Below are positions 24,889 to 32,703 of a stretch of DNA of 64,000 bases, piece by piece. The number at the start of each line of letters is the position of its first letter. Position 1 is the first letter of the stretch. Origin of the DNA: Acuticoccus sp039034015 (GTDB lineage: Bacteria > Pseudomonadota > Alphaproteobacteria > Rhizobiales > Amorphaceae); contig JBCCBM010000019.1 in assembly GCA_039034015.1 (NCBI GenBank), positions 1-64,000 of the forward strand, written 5' to 3'. A program made the translations under genes and the position numbers. The notes beneath the pieces were generated by a model. The model saw only the letters and a list, made by a program, of their open reading frames with translations. It was not told the origin of the DNA and ran no database searches.

Positions 24889-26217
24889 ATGAACCATATC
24901 ATGAAAACGGCTGCGAGCTCAGTCGCCGCGCTGGCGTTGCTGGCAGGCGGTGCCGTCGCCAACCCCTACGAAGAGTACGCTGGCACAACGCTGATCGTAA
25001 ACTTCCCCGCTCACCCGCACTATAATGCCGTGCGCCGCATCCTCCCCGAATTCACCAAAGAAACGGGTATCGAGGTGGAGGTTGACCAACTCCCCTACCT
25101 CAAGATGCGGGAGCGGCAAACGCTGGAACTTGCGCAGGACGAAGGTGAATACGACCTGATTTCCTACGTGGTGTTTTCCAAGGCGGACTACGTGTTTGCC
25201 GACCAGCTGGAGAACCTCGCCAAATATTTTATGAATCCAAAGCTTGCCGATCCGAACTATGACGCCGGCGATTTGATTGACGGTTACGTCTACAACATCG
25301 GCTTTGCGGGTGGCGAAAAAGGGTATCTGGAAGGAAAAACCGGTTCACTTTTCGGTATTCCCTTCGGGTCTGAGACCTCGATCCTCGGCTATCGCAAGGA
25401 CATTTTCGAAAAGCACGGCCTCAAAGTTCCCGAAACCTATGACGAGATGCTTGAGCTTGCGTGCAAGATCCCCGAGCTTGAGCCCGGCATGGGCGGCGTC
25501 TCCTCCCGCGCGGCGTCCGGCCACCATGCAAGCCACGCGTTCCTGCTTCACCTCGCCCCCCTGGGCGGCCGCGTGTTTGACGGAGCGTGGAACCCAATTG
25601 TCAACAATGACGCTGGCCTTCAAGCAGCCAACGCTCTGAAAACGCTTGTGGATTGCGGCCCGACAGGCTCCACCACTTTTGGCTTTGCAGAAGCGCTGGC
25701 GGCCTTCCTCAACGGCGACACGGCCATGTTCCTCGATTCCACAGTCGCGGCCGGCCAGGTTGATGACCCGTCAAAATCCAACGTGGTCGGCAAAGTCGGC
25801 TGGGCGCTGCACCCCATGGGCGTCCGTCGCGGCTCGCAAACCGGCGGGTTTGGCATCGGCATCCCCGCAAACGCGGAAAACAAAGAGGCCGCTTTCCTGC
25901 TGATGCAGTGGCTGACCTCCAAAAAGGGCGACAAGCTGGTGGCCCTTGCCGGCGGCAACCCCTCGCGCTTTTCCACCCACGCCGACGCTGAGGTGAACGA
26001 AAAGTTCCCCCACATGGCAACGTTTGGTGAAGCTCTCCAGCACGCCGACCCCGACTGGCGCCCGATCATCCCCGTGTGGGGCAAGATCAACGCTGACCTT
26101 GGCACCACCCTCTCCAAGGTTCTGACCGAAGATCTCGACCCGCAAGCGGCGCTTGATGAAGTCGCAGAGCGCACCCGCGCTGTGATGGAAGAGGCCGGTT
26201 ACTACACCTGGCAGTAA
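24889..26217 (+). CDS. Extracellular carbohydrate-binding protein
   Basis: A 442-residue family 1 solute-binding protein with a signal peptide (KTAASSVAALALLAGGAVAN). The fold shows in TLIVNFPAHPHYNAVRRILP and GIPFGSETSILGYRKDIFEK. GGGAGGA lies seven bases before the ATG at 24889. The ligand is unknown. The mRNA hairpin at 26225-26244 follows, which may stabilise this segment so that binding protein exceeds permease. Confidence 0.9.
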   Translation: MNHIMKTAASSVAALALLAGGAVANPYEEYAGTTLIVNFPAHPHYNAVRRILPEFTKETGIEVEVDQLPYLKMRERQTLELAQDEGEYDLISYVVFSKADYVFADQLENLAKYFMNPKLADPNYDAGDLIDGYVYNIGFAGGEKGYLEGKTGSLFGIPFGSETSILGYRKDIFEKHGLKVPETYDEMLELACKIPELEPGMGGVSSRAASGHHASHAFLLHLAPLGGRVFDGAWNPIVNNDAGLQAANALKTLVDCGPTGSTTFGFAEALAAFLNGDTAMFLDSTVAAGQVDDPSKSNVVGKVGWALHPMGVRRGSQTGGFGIGIPANAENKEAAFLLMQWLTSKKGDKLVALAGGNPSRFSTHADAEVNEKFPHMATFGEALQHADPDWRPIIPVWGKINADLGTTLSKVLTEDLDPQAALDEVAERTRAVMEEAGYYTWQ

Positions 26218-26224
26218 TCGTTCG

Positions 26225-26244
26225 GGGCGGGCTTCGGTCCGCCC
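26225..26244 (+). other. Intercistronic hairpin
   Basis: GGGCGG and CCGCCC enclose an eight-base loop between the binding-protein stop and the permease ribosome-binding site. There is no T-run, so it looks more like an mRNA-stability or partial attenuation hairpin than a terminator. Confidence 0.5.
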
Positions 26245-26266
26245 GTCACCATAGAGGGGTTTGACC

Positions 26267-27217
26267 ATGGCCAAAGCCGCAGTGGCACCGCGCAACGTGC
26301 GGCGAGAACGCGCCGCCCTCGCCAACCGAGCCACACCTTACATGTTCTTGGGTCCCGCGGCCGTCATCATGGCAGTCGCGCTGATGTACCCGCTCCTGTA
26401 CATGGTGTGGGGCAGCTTTCGCGATTGGGACCCCAGCCAAACCATCGGTGAGGCCGAATTCGTCGGCCTCAAAAACTACGCCACCCTCCTCGCAGACCCC
26501 AACTTCCACGAAAGCCTGTGGGTCACGCTGCGCTTTGCCTTCTTCGTCGTCACCCTCGAGATGGTGATTGGCGTCGGCCTCGCCCTCCTGCTCGACCGCA
26601 ACATCCGCGGCATGTCGGTCCTGCGCACGATGTTCATCCTGCCCATGATGATTGCGCCCGTCGTGGTCGGCCTCATCTGGCGCTACATGTATCACCCGTC
26701 GGTCGGAACCTTTAACCGCACGCTCGAAAGCTTGGGCCTCCCCACCGTCGACTGGCTCGGCCAACACGCCCTCACCAGCGTCATCATCGCCGACGTGTGG
26801 CAGTGGACCCCGTTCATCTTCATCCTCGCCCTTGCCGCGCTCCAAAGCCTCCCCCGCAGCGCGCTGGAAGCGGCCAAGATTGACGGCGCCACCGCCTGGC
26901 AAGAAATTCTCTACATCAAACTTCCCCTCATGATGCCGGTCCTCATCGTCACCGCCCTCCTTCGCCTCATCGACGCGTTCAAAGTGCTTGAGGTGATCTT
27001 GGTGATGACCGAAGGCGGCCCCGGCCTCTCCACCGAAATCTTGGCCCTTCGGATCAGCCGGACAGCCACCGAATTCCGAGAACTTGGCGTTGCGGCCGCA
27101 ATGTCCAACCTCCTTCTCATCCTCCTCTTGACGCTCACCATCGCCATGTTCGCCTTCACCAAATGGCAAGAGGCCCGCGCGCGCCGTGTCCGCGCCGCCG
27201 CCGAGGACGACAGCTGA
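26267..27217 (+). CDS. Carbohydrate ABC importer permease (MalF type)
   Basis: A 316-residue permease with six membrane segments. The cytoplasmic coupling (EAA) loop appears as EAAKIDGATAWQEILYIKLP near residue 205. GAGGGG precedes the ATG at 26267. The stop overlaps the start of the second permease as TGATG. Works with the following permease, the binding protein and the MalK-type ATPase. Confidence 0.91.
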   Translation: MAKAAVAPRNVRRERAALANRATPYMFLGPAAVIMAVALMYPLLYMVWGSFRDWDPSQTIGEAEFVGLKNYATLLADPNFHESLWVTLRFAFFVVTLEMVIGVGLALLLDRNIRGMSVLRTMFILPMMIAPVVVGLIWRYMYHPSVGTFNRTLESLGLPTVDWLGQHALTSVIIADVWQWTPFIFILALAALQSLPRSALEAAKIDGATAWQEILYIKLPLMMPVLIVTALLRLIDAFKVLEVILVMTEGGPGLSTEILALRISRTATEFRELGVAAAMSNLLLILLLTLTIAMFAFTKWQEARARRVRAAAEDDS

Positions 27218-28152
27218 TGCAAAACGCAAGCCCTCGGGCCAACCCCGCCTTCTACGTCATGATTGCGGTTCTGGTGTTCATGTCGATCGGCCCCGTGTTG
27301 TTGATGTTCATCAACTCGTTCAAGCTCGACATTGACATCACATCGGGCGCCACAGGCCTTCTCTTCCTGCCCACCATCCAAAACTACGAAACCGCGCTTT
27401 GCGACGTCCTGTGGTATGAGCCCGAACATCTCGAATTCTGCTCGCTCAAGTTCGGCGGCGCGTTCATCAACTCGATCATCATCGCGCTGATCTCCACCGC
27501 GCTCACCCTCGTGATTGGCTGCATGGCGGCCTACGCCCTGGTGCGCTTCCGCTTCATGGGGCGCGACACGGTCTCCATCTCCACCCTCATGGTGCGCATG
27601 GTGCCCCCGGCCGTGCTTCTCGTCCCCGTCTTCGGCCTTTGGAACAACGAGTTCTGCCTCGATCGCGACGGTCTCATCGGCGGCGCGATCCGCGAAACCT
27701 TTGGCGGCCGCGGCGATGTTTGCCTCGCCGGCACCCACTCCGGCCTCATCTTGATCTACGTCGCGATGAACCTCCCCTTCGTAATCTGGATCCTTCAAAG
27801 TTTTATTGTTCAAGTCCCCCGAAGCCTTGAAGAGGCCGCGCGGGTCGACGGCGCCGGCCCCTTTCAAGTGTTCTTCAAGGTGGTCTTGCCGCTCATCAAG
27901 CCGGGCCTTGCAGCGGCCGCGATCTTCACCTTCCGCATTGCGTGGAACGAATACTTGCTCGCCTCCGCCCTCAGCGATCGGGACACCAAGACCGTCCCCA
28001 TCCTGATCGTGAACAACATGAGCGAATTCAACGTGGAGTGGGGCGTTATCATGGCGACGGGGATGCTGCTTGCCATCCCGCCCATCATCTTCACGCTGTT
28101 TGCTTCCCGCCAAATCATCACCGGGATGACCGCCGGCGCGGTCAAAGGGTGA
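27217..28152 (+). CDS. Carbohydrate ABC importer permease (MalG type)
   Basis: A 311-residue permease with six membrane segments and the EAA loop EEAARVDGAGPFQVFFKVVL near residue 205. An inserted region near residues 50-80 and 145-170 contains several cysteines (ALCDVLWYEPEHLEFCSLKF, NEFCLDRDGL, GDVCLAG), which is uncommon for MalG proteins and would face the periplasm, possibly forming disulfides. It overlaps the first permease gene by one base. Confidence 0.9.
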   Translation: MQNASPRANPAFYVMIAVLVFMSIGPVLLMFINSFKLDIDITSGATGLLFLPTIQNYETALCDVLWYEPEHLEFCSLKFGGAFINSIIIALISTALTLVIGCMAAYALVRFRFMGRDTVSISTLMVRMVPPAVLLVPVFGLWNNEFCLDRDGLIGGAIRETFGGRGDVCLAGTHSGLILIYVAMNLPFVIWILQSFIVQVPRSLEEAARVDGAGPFQVFFKVVLPLIKPGLAAAAIFTFRIAWNEYLLASALSDRDTKTVPILIVNNMSEFNVEWGVIMATGMLLAIPPIIFTLFASRQIITGMTAGAVKG

Positions 28153-28156
28153 GCCG

Positions 28157-28870
28157 TTGGACTGGCTCCTTGCCCCCATCGACCCCACGCGGGCGCACGA
28201 GGTGGGCCTTGCCATCTCGTGGCACGGCCGCGCGATGGTGCTGGCCTGGGGTGTCCTTGCCCCCCTCGCGGTGATCGCCGCGCGGTTCTTAAAGATTTTG
28301 CCCTGGCAAGACTGGCCGCGCGAGCTTGACAGTCACGTGTGGTGGCGCAGCCACTGGATCGGCCAGTCCGTCGTCGTGCTCCTCTCGGTGGTCGGCGTTG
28401 CCCTGGTTGCAAGCTTCAACCCCGCCACGATGACGCTGCACAACTGGCTCGGCTACACGCTCCTTCTCGTCCTTTGCACCCAGGTGATCCTCGGCCTCTT
28501 CCGCGGCTCAAAGGGCGGGCCCACCGCGTTGGCGCCCGACGGCAGCCCCCGCGGCCATCACTACGACATGACCCCCTGGCGCCTCACCTTCGAAGCGCTC
28601 CACAAGACCCTTGGCTACGGCGCCCTGGCGCTGGCCGCCGCCGTCATCCTCACCGGCCTTTGGAAGGCCAACGCCCCAGTCTTCATGTGGCTCGCGATCC
28701 TCCTGTGGTGGGCGCTGCTGGGCGTTGTCTTCACGCGCCTCCAACAGCGGGGTATGGCCATCGACACCTACCAGGCCATCTGGGGCGACGACCCAAAACA
28801 CCCGGGAAATCAACGGCCACGCCCCGGCTGGGGCATGCGCCGCCCGGCCTTTTCCAACGAGGACGATTGA
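28157..28870 (+). CDS. Cytochrome b561-domain membrane protein
   Basis: A 237-residue protein with about five hydrophobic segments. Histidines suited to bind two b-type hemes are spaced through the helices: ISWHGRAM, LHNWLGYTLL and LHKTLGYGAL, plus SHWIGQS. It starts with TTG at 28157, five bases after the permease stop. Presence of a heme electron carrier directly after an importer and before a lactonase suggests a link between sugar oxidation and the membrane electron chain, which is inference. Confidence 0.75.
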   Translation: MDWLLAPIDPTRAHEVGLAISWHGRAMVLAWGVLAPLAVIAARFLKILPWQDWPRELDSHVWWRSHWIGQSVVVLLSVVGVALVASFNPATMTLHNWLGYTLLLVLCTQVILGLFRGSKGGPTALAPDGSPRGHHYDMTPWRLTFEALHKTLGYGALALAAAVILTGLWKANAPVFMWLAILLWWALLGVVFTRLQQRGMAIDTYQAIWGDDPKHPGNQRPRPGWGMRRPAFSNEDD

Positions 28871-28871
28871 C

Positions 28872-29795
28872 ATGTTCGGCGTGATCGAGGGCACCGGCTT
28901 TGAGGTGCTCGACCCGCAGTTTGAGGCGCTCTTCGTGGGCCATGTGCGGGTGGAGCGGCTGTGGACCGGCGCCCGCTGGTCGGAGGGCCCGGTGTGGTTC
29001 GCCCCCGCCAAAACCCTCGTCTGGTCCGACATCCCCAACAACCGCCTCCTGCGCTACGACGACACCTCTGGCACCGTCTCCGTCTTCCGCGCCCCATCGG
29101 ACAACGCCAATGGCAACACGGTCGACCGCGAGGGCCGGCTCATCACCTGCGAGCATCGCACCCGCCGCGTCACCCGCACCGAGCATGACGGCACCATCAC
29201 CGTTGTTGCCGACCGGTATGACGGAAAACGCCTCAACTCCCCCAACGATGTGGTGGTGGCGGCCGACGGCGCGGTCTGGTTCACCGACCCGTCCTACGGG
29301 ATCCTGATGGACTATGAGGGCGACCGGGCGGACAGCGAAATCGGCGCCTGCCACGTCTACCGCGTCGACCCCTCCGGCCGCATCACCATCGCCGCCGATG
29401 ACTATGAAAAACCCAACGGCCTCGCCTTCTCCCCCGACGGCGCGCACCTTTTTGTGGCCGACACCGGCGCCACCCACACCCCTGGCGGCCCCAAACACAT
29501 CCGCAAACACCCCGTGCGGGACGATGGCACCCTTGGCCCCGGCAGCGTTTTCGCGGAGTGCACCGCCGGCCTCTTCGACGGCTTTCGCCTCGACCGGGAC
29601 GGCCGCATCTGGACCTCCGCGGCCGATGGCGTCCATTGCCTGGGCACCGACGGCACCCTCCTCGGCAAAGTCAAAATTCCCGAAATGGTGGCCAACGTCT
29701 GTTTCGGCGGCGAGAAGCTGAACCGCCTCTTCATCTGCGGCACATCCTCGCTCTACGCCGTCTTCCTCAACGTCAACGGGGTGTCACCGGTCTGA
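28872..29795 (+). CDS. SMP-30/gluconolactonase family protein
   Basis: A 307-residue six-bladed propeller lactonase that would open a sugar-acid lactone. The metal site is seen in ARWSEGPVWF (Glu), RLNSPNDVVV (Asn) and FDGFRLDRDG (Asp). No signal peptide is evident, so it acts in the cytoplasm. It begins one base after the cytochrome gene and overlaps the GlcG start as TGATG. Fits a pathway in which an imported sugar is oxidised to a lactone and then hydrolysed. Confidence 0.9.
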   Translation: MFGVIEGTGFEVLDPQFEALFVGHVRVERLWTGARWSEGPVWFAPAKTLVWSDIPNNRLLRYDDTSGTVSVFRAPSDNANGNTVDREGRLITCEHRTRRVTRTEHDGTITVVADRYDGKRLNSPNDVVVAADGAVWFTDPSYGILMDYEGDRADSEIGACHVYRVDPSGRITIAADDYEKPNGLAFSPDGAHLFVADTGATHTPGGPKHIRKHPVRDDGTLGPGSVFAECTAGLFDGFRLDRDGRIWTSAADGVHCLGTDGTLLGKVKIPEMVANVCFGGEKLNRLFICGTSSLYAVFLNVNGVSPV

Positions 29796-30208
29796 TGATT
29801 GAGCCCACCTTTCGCCTCACCCATCGCGCTGTGCTTGCCATGCTGGAGGCCGCCGTTGCCGAGGCGGAGCGCATCGGCCGGCCCCAATGCATCGTCATTG
29901 TGGACGCCAGCGGCGAGACCTTGGCTCAGCTGCGCATGACGGGCGCCAAATATCTCAGCCTTCAGACCGCCCGGGCCAAGGCGCGCACCGCCGCCTCCAT
30001 CGGCGCCCCATCGGCCAGCATCCCGGAGGCGGTGGGCCTTGCGCTCGCCGCGGCCACCGCCGGCAGCGTGACCCGCCTTGGCGGCGGCCTCCCGATTCTC
30101 GCCAACGGCCACATTCTGGGCGGCATTGGCGTTGGCTCCGGCACGCCGGACGAGGATGTGGCCGTTGCAACGGCCGCGCTTTCAACCCTTGCCGAAAGCC
30201 TCCCCTAA
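29795..30208 (+). CDS. GlcG/HbpS-family protein
   Basis: A 137-residue protein of the GlcG/HbpS (DUF336) family: MLEAAVAEAERIGRPQCIVI, VDASGETLAQLRM and LPILANGHILGGIGVGSG are typical. Some members bind heme, others sit in glycolate or diol operons with unclear roles. Coupled to the lactonase gene by TGATG. With the b561 gene it makes two potentially heme-linked proteins in this importer operon. Confidence 0.85.
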   Translation: MIEPTFRLTHRAVLAMLEAAVAEAERIGRPQCIVIVDASGETLAQLRMTGAKYLSLQTARAKARTAASIGAPSASIPEAVGLALAAATAGSVTRLGGGLPILANGHILGGIGVGSGTPDEDVAVATAALSTLAESLP

Positions 30209-30298
30209 CCCTTCCCGCGCGGCGCGGATTGACTCTTGCCCCCATCCGCCGGTCAAAAGGCGCATGCAGCGTCTCGTCCCCCGCCGCCCCCTCGCGCC

Positions 30299-30709
30299 AT
30301 GAGCCGGGTCGTCGACCTCACCTTCCTGAGCGATGCGGTGCCGGAGGATCTCCCGGCCGTTGTCGAGGCCTTTGCCGATGAGAACGCCCTGCCCCCAAAA
30401 ACCACCTTCGCCCTCGACCTTGTGATCGAAGAAATCACCACCAACATCGCCAACCACGCCGGCCCCGCCACCGTGACGCTCGCCCTCACGGCGGCCGATG
30501 GCGTTGTCACCGGCTCCGTGCGTGACAATGCCCCCGCCTTCGACCCTCTCGCCCGCGGCCCCGTGGACACGGCCGCCGGCATTGACGAGCGCGCGATCGG
30601 CGGCCTTGGCATTCATCTCGTCAAATCCATGACCGACGCGCTCACCTACGCGCGGGAGGACGGGCACAACGTCCTCACCTTCACGTTGCCCAAAAAGGAG
30701 ACGCCGTGA
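30299..30709 (+). CDS. RsbW-like serine kinase / anti-sigma-type ATPase
   Basis: A 136-residue GHKL ATPase of the RsbW/SpoIIAB type, expected to phosphorylate the STAS protein encoded next to it and to bind a target. The N box EEITTNIANHA (near residue 50), the G1 motif VRDNAPAFDP and the G2 motif GGLGIHLVKSMTD are intact. It overlaps the STAS gene by 4 bases (GTGA). No sigma factor lies nearby, so the ultimate target is open. A phosphatase suited to reverse the kinase is encoded at 38060-40096. Confidence 0.9.
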   Translation: MSRVVDLTFLSDAVPEDLPAVVEAFADENALPPKTTFALDLVIEEITTNIANHAGPATVTLALTAADGVVTGSVRDNAPAFDPLARGPVDTAAGIDERAIGGLGIHLVKSMTDALTYAREDGHNVLTFTLPKKETP

Positions 30710-31047
30710 GCGAACTTTCCACCGCCCATGAGGCCATCGGCGAGGTGGACGTGATCGCCCCCCTCGGCCGCGTCTCCTCCGCCACCGCCAAGGCCTTTGA
30801 GGAGGCGGTCATGCCCTTTGCCACCAAGGCGAGCCCAAAGCTGGTGTTCGACCTCTCCGGCCTTGACTATATTTCCAGCGCCGGTCTTCGCGTCGTCCTC
30901 CTGGCGGGCAAAAAGGTGCGCGCCTCCGGCGGCACCCTGGTGCTCGCCGCCCTAAAGCCCTCCATCCAGGACGTTTTTGAGATCTCGGGTTTTATCGGCC
31001 TCTTCGAGGTGCGCGACACCCGCGACGCCGCAATCGCCGCCTGTTAG
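30706..31047 (+). CDS. STAS-domain antagonist (RsbV/SpoIIAA-like)
   Basis: A 113-residue single STAS domain. The phosphorylation segment DLSGLDYISSAGLRVVLLAG carries the conserved serine pair. In partner switching the unphosphorylated form sequesters the RsbW-like kinase, and a PP2C phosphatase regenerates it. Start is GTG at 30706, coupled to the kinase gene. It converges on the GNAT gene, with four bases between stops. Confidence 0.91.
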   Translation: MSELSTAHEAIGEVDVIAPLGRVSSATAKAFEEAVMPFATKASPKLVFDLSGLDYISSAGLRVVLLAGKKVRASGGTLVLAALKPSIQDVFEISGFIGLFEVRDTRDAAIAAC

Positions 31048-31051
31048 AGCC

Positions 31052-31711
31052 TCACAGCGGGCCGAAACGCAGATGCGGCAGGCTGTCGGGCCCCATGTGG
31101 CACGCGAAGGCGCCCTCGCCGGCGCCAAAGCGGGCGACGGCCTCAGCGGTGCGGCCGGCCTCAATCCAGATGCCTGACGTAGGCGCTGCGCGGGGCGCTG
31201 CCACAGGGCGATGGTGGATGTAGCGCCAGCCGTAGGGCTTTTCGATCAGCCCCACGATCGCAAAGCCCGTCTTCAAAAGGTTGCGCATGGACGGGTAGTT
31301 GCCGGGTGAGGCCTTTGCGATCACGTGGGAGGCGCCCAAGGTGCCGGCAAAGGCGATGCGGCGGCGGATGATCTCGCGCTGGAAGCCGCGCGTCCAATGG
31401 GTGGGGCGCACCGCCGAACCGTCGAGCACCAGAAGGTGCGCGTCGGGCGCAACGTGGGGGCTGAGGGCGTGGCGGTCATGCTCCTCCGCGCGCTCGGGCC
31501 GCACAACGCCATAGGCGAAGAGGCCCTCGCCATCGCGCAGCCCAAGGATGGTGCCGCCCACATCAAACACCCAAGCAAACATTGACGGGTCATCCACCCG
31601 CACCGCCGCAGGGTTCGGAACAGCCGACAGCGCCGCAAGGTACAGCGCGTAAATCTCGCCAATGTCGTCAGGCCCGAGGCGCACCTCCTCCACAGCCGGC
31701 AGAGCGCTCAT
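31052..31711 (-). CDS. GNAT-type acetyltransferase
   Basis: The 219-residue product resembles GNAT acetyltransferases: an N-terminal LGPDDIGEIYALYLAAL helix, a core strand region (HLLVLDGSAVRP), and ASPGNYPSMRNLLKTGFAIV, which corresponds to the motif where a conserved Asn and an aromatic residue close the acetyl-CoA site. The substrate is unknown. Its start overlaps the stop of the TrpX-like binding protein gene (ATGA), so it is the last gene of the minus-strand sensor operon. Confidence 0.7.
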   Translation of the reverse strand: MSALPAVEEVRLGPDDIGEIYALYLAALSAVPNPAAVRVDDPSMFAWVFDVGGTILGLRDGEGLFAYGVVRPERAEEHDRHALSPHVAPDAHLLVLDGSAVRPTHWTRGFQREIIRRRIAFAGTLGASHVIAKASPGNYPSMRNLLKTGFAIVGLIEKPYGWRYIHHRPVAAPRAAPTSGIWIEAGRTAEAVARFGAGEGAFACHMGPDSLPHLRFGPL

Positions 31712-32703
31712 CCGGCGGTCAACACGTCCGCATAGCTCAGCATGCCGAGCGGCGGGTAGAGCGACAATTGCTTGGCGAGCGGCATGTTGATGATGAGCGC
31801 GAACCGCTGCAGCGTCTCAATGGGGATGGAGGCGGGCGCAACGCCCTGCACCAAGATCTGCTCGGCCTTGTAGGCGGTGAGCTGCCCCAGCGAAAAATAC
31901 CGGCTCACAAGGCTGATCAACGCGTCGCCCTGGAGCCGCTCGGTGGCCGAAAAGCCGGGCAAGCCCCGTGCCGTCGCTTGGGGCGCGACCGAGCCGATGT
32001 TGGACGACAAGAACGTGTCGGGAAGATAGTAGAGCCAGCCGGCGCCCTCGTCGGCAATTTCGTCCACAAGGTCGGCCGCACCGTCGATGATGGGTTTTCC
32101 ATCCCCGTCCAGGCGGAACGTGCGCTCAATCAGCTCAAACCCCATGGGCGCCTGGAAGGCCCGCACAGCCTCCACAATGGCCCGCGCGTTGGGCTCGGTG
32201 GAGGTGTAGAGAACGCCCAGCTTTTTGAACGGGCGGTAGGCCTCCATCGCGCGCAACTGCGGCTCGGGCGGGACGACGTGGGAGGTGCCGGTGATGTTGC
32301 GGGTGGACGAGGCGCGGCTTGGCACAACGCCCGAGCGGGTGGGCGCCGACACCATCGTAAAGACGCCCGGCCGGTCGGTGATGTGTTTGTCCGGGTCCAC
32401 ACTGTCGGCCCGGCCAAAGGTGCCAAGGGTGACGGGCGTGCCCCACGTGTAGACAAGGTCCGGCGCCTCGGCCCGCACCTCCTCCAAGATGGCGGGGACG
32501 TTGGCGGGGTCGAGCTCGGCGCTGCGGTGGATGATGGTGACCGGGATGTCCCGCTGCTCAAAATAGGCGCGGAAGCCGCGCTCCACGTCGGTTTCACCGC
32601 GGTAGGTGATTTGAAAAATCTTAAACGGCGTTTGCGCCAGCGCCGGCCGCGCGAGCGCAACGGCGCCAAGGCCGGCAAGGGTCGCCCGGCGTGTGAGCCT
32701 CAT
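31708..32703 (-). CDS. ABC_sub_bind (TrpX-like) periplasmic binding protein
   Basis: A 331-residue protein of the ABC_sub_bind family, with a twin-arginine-like signal (MRLTRRATLAGLGAVALARP). The mature part shows the family features FQITYRGETDVERGFRAYF and APDLVYTWGTPVT. In ABC uptake such proteins carry aromatic amino acids or similar, but no permease or ATPase genes accompany it here; it sits between a sensor-MFS fusion and a GNAT gene with ATGA overlaps on both sides. I infer that it presents a ligand to the membrane sensors. GGGGAGGA precedes the ATG. Confidence 0.85.
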   Translation of the reverse strand: MRLTRRATLAGLGAVALARPALAQTPFKIFQITYRGETDVERGFRAYFEQRDIPVTIIHRSAELDPANVPAILEEVRAEAPDLVYTWGTPVTLGTFGRADSVDPDKHITDRPGVFTMVSAPTRSGVVPSRASSTRNITGTSHVVPPEPQLRAMEAYRPFKKLGVLYTSTEPNARAIVEAVRAFQAPMGFELIERTFRLDGDGKPIIDGAADLVDEIADEGAGWLYYLPDTFLSSNIGSVAPQATARGLPGFSATERLQGDALISLVSRYFSLGQLTAYKAEQILVQGVAPASIPIETLQRFALIINMPLAKQLSLYPPLGMLSYADVLTAG

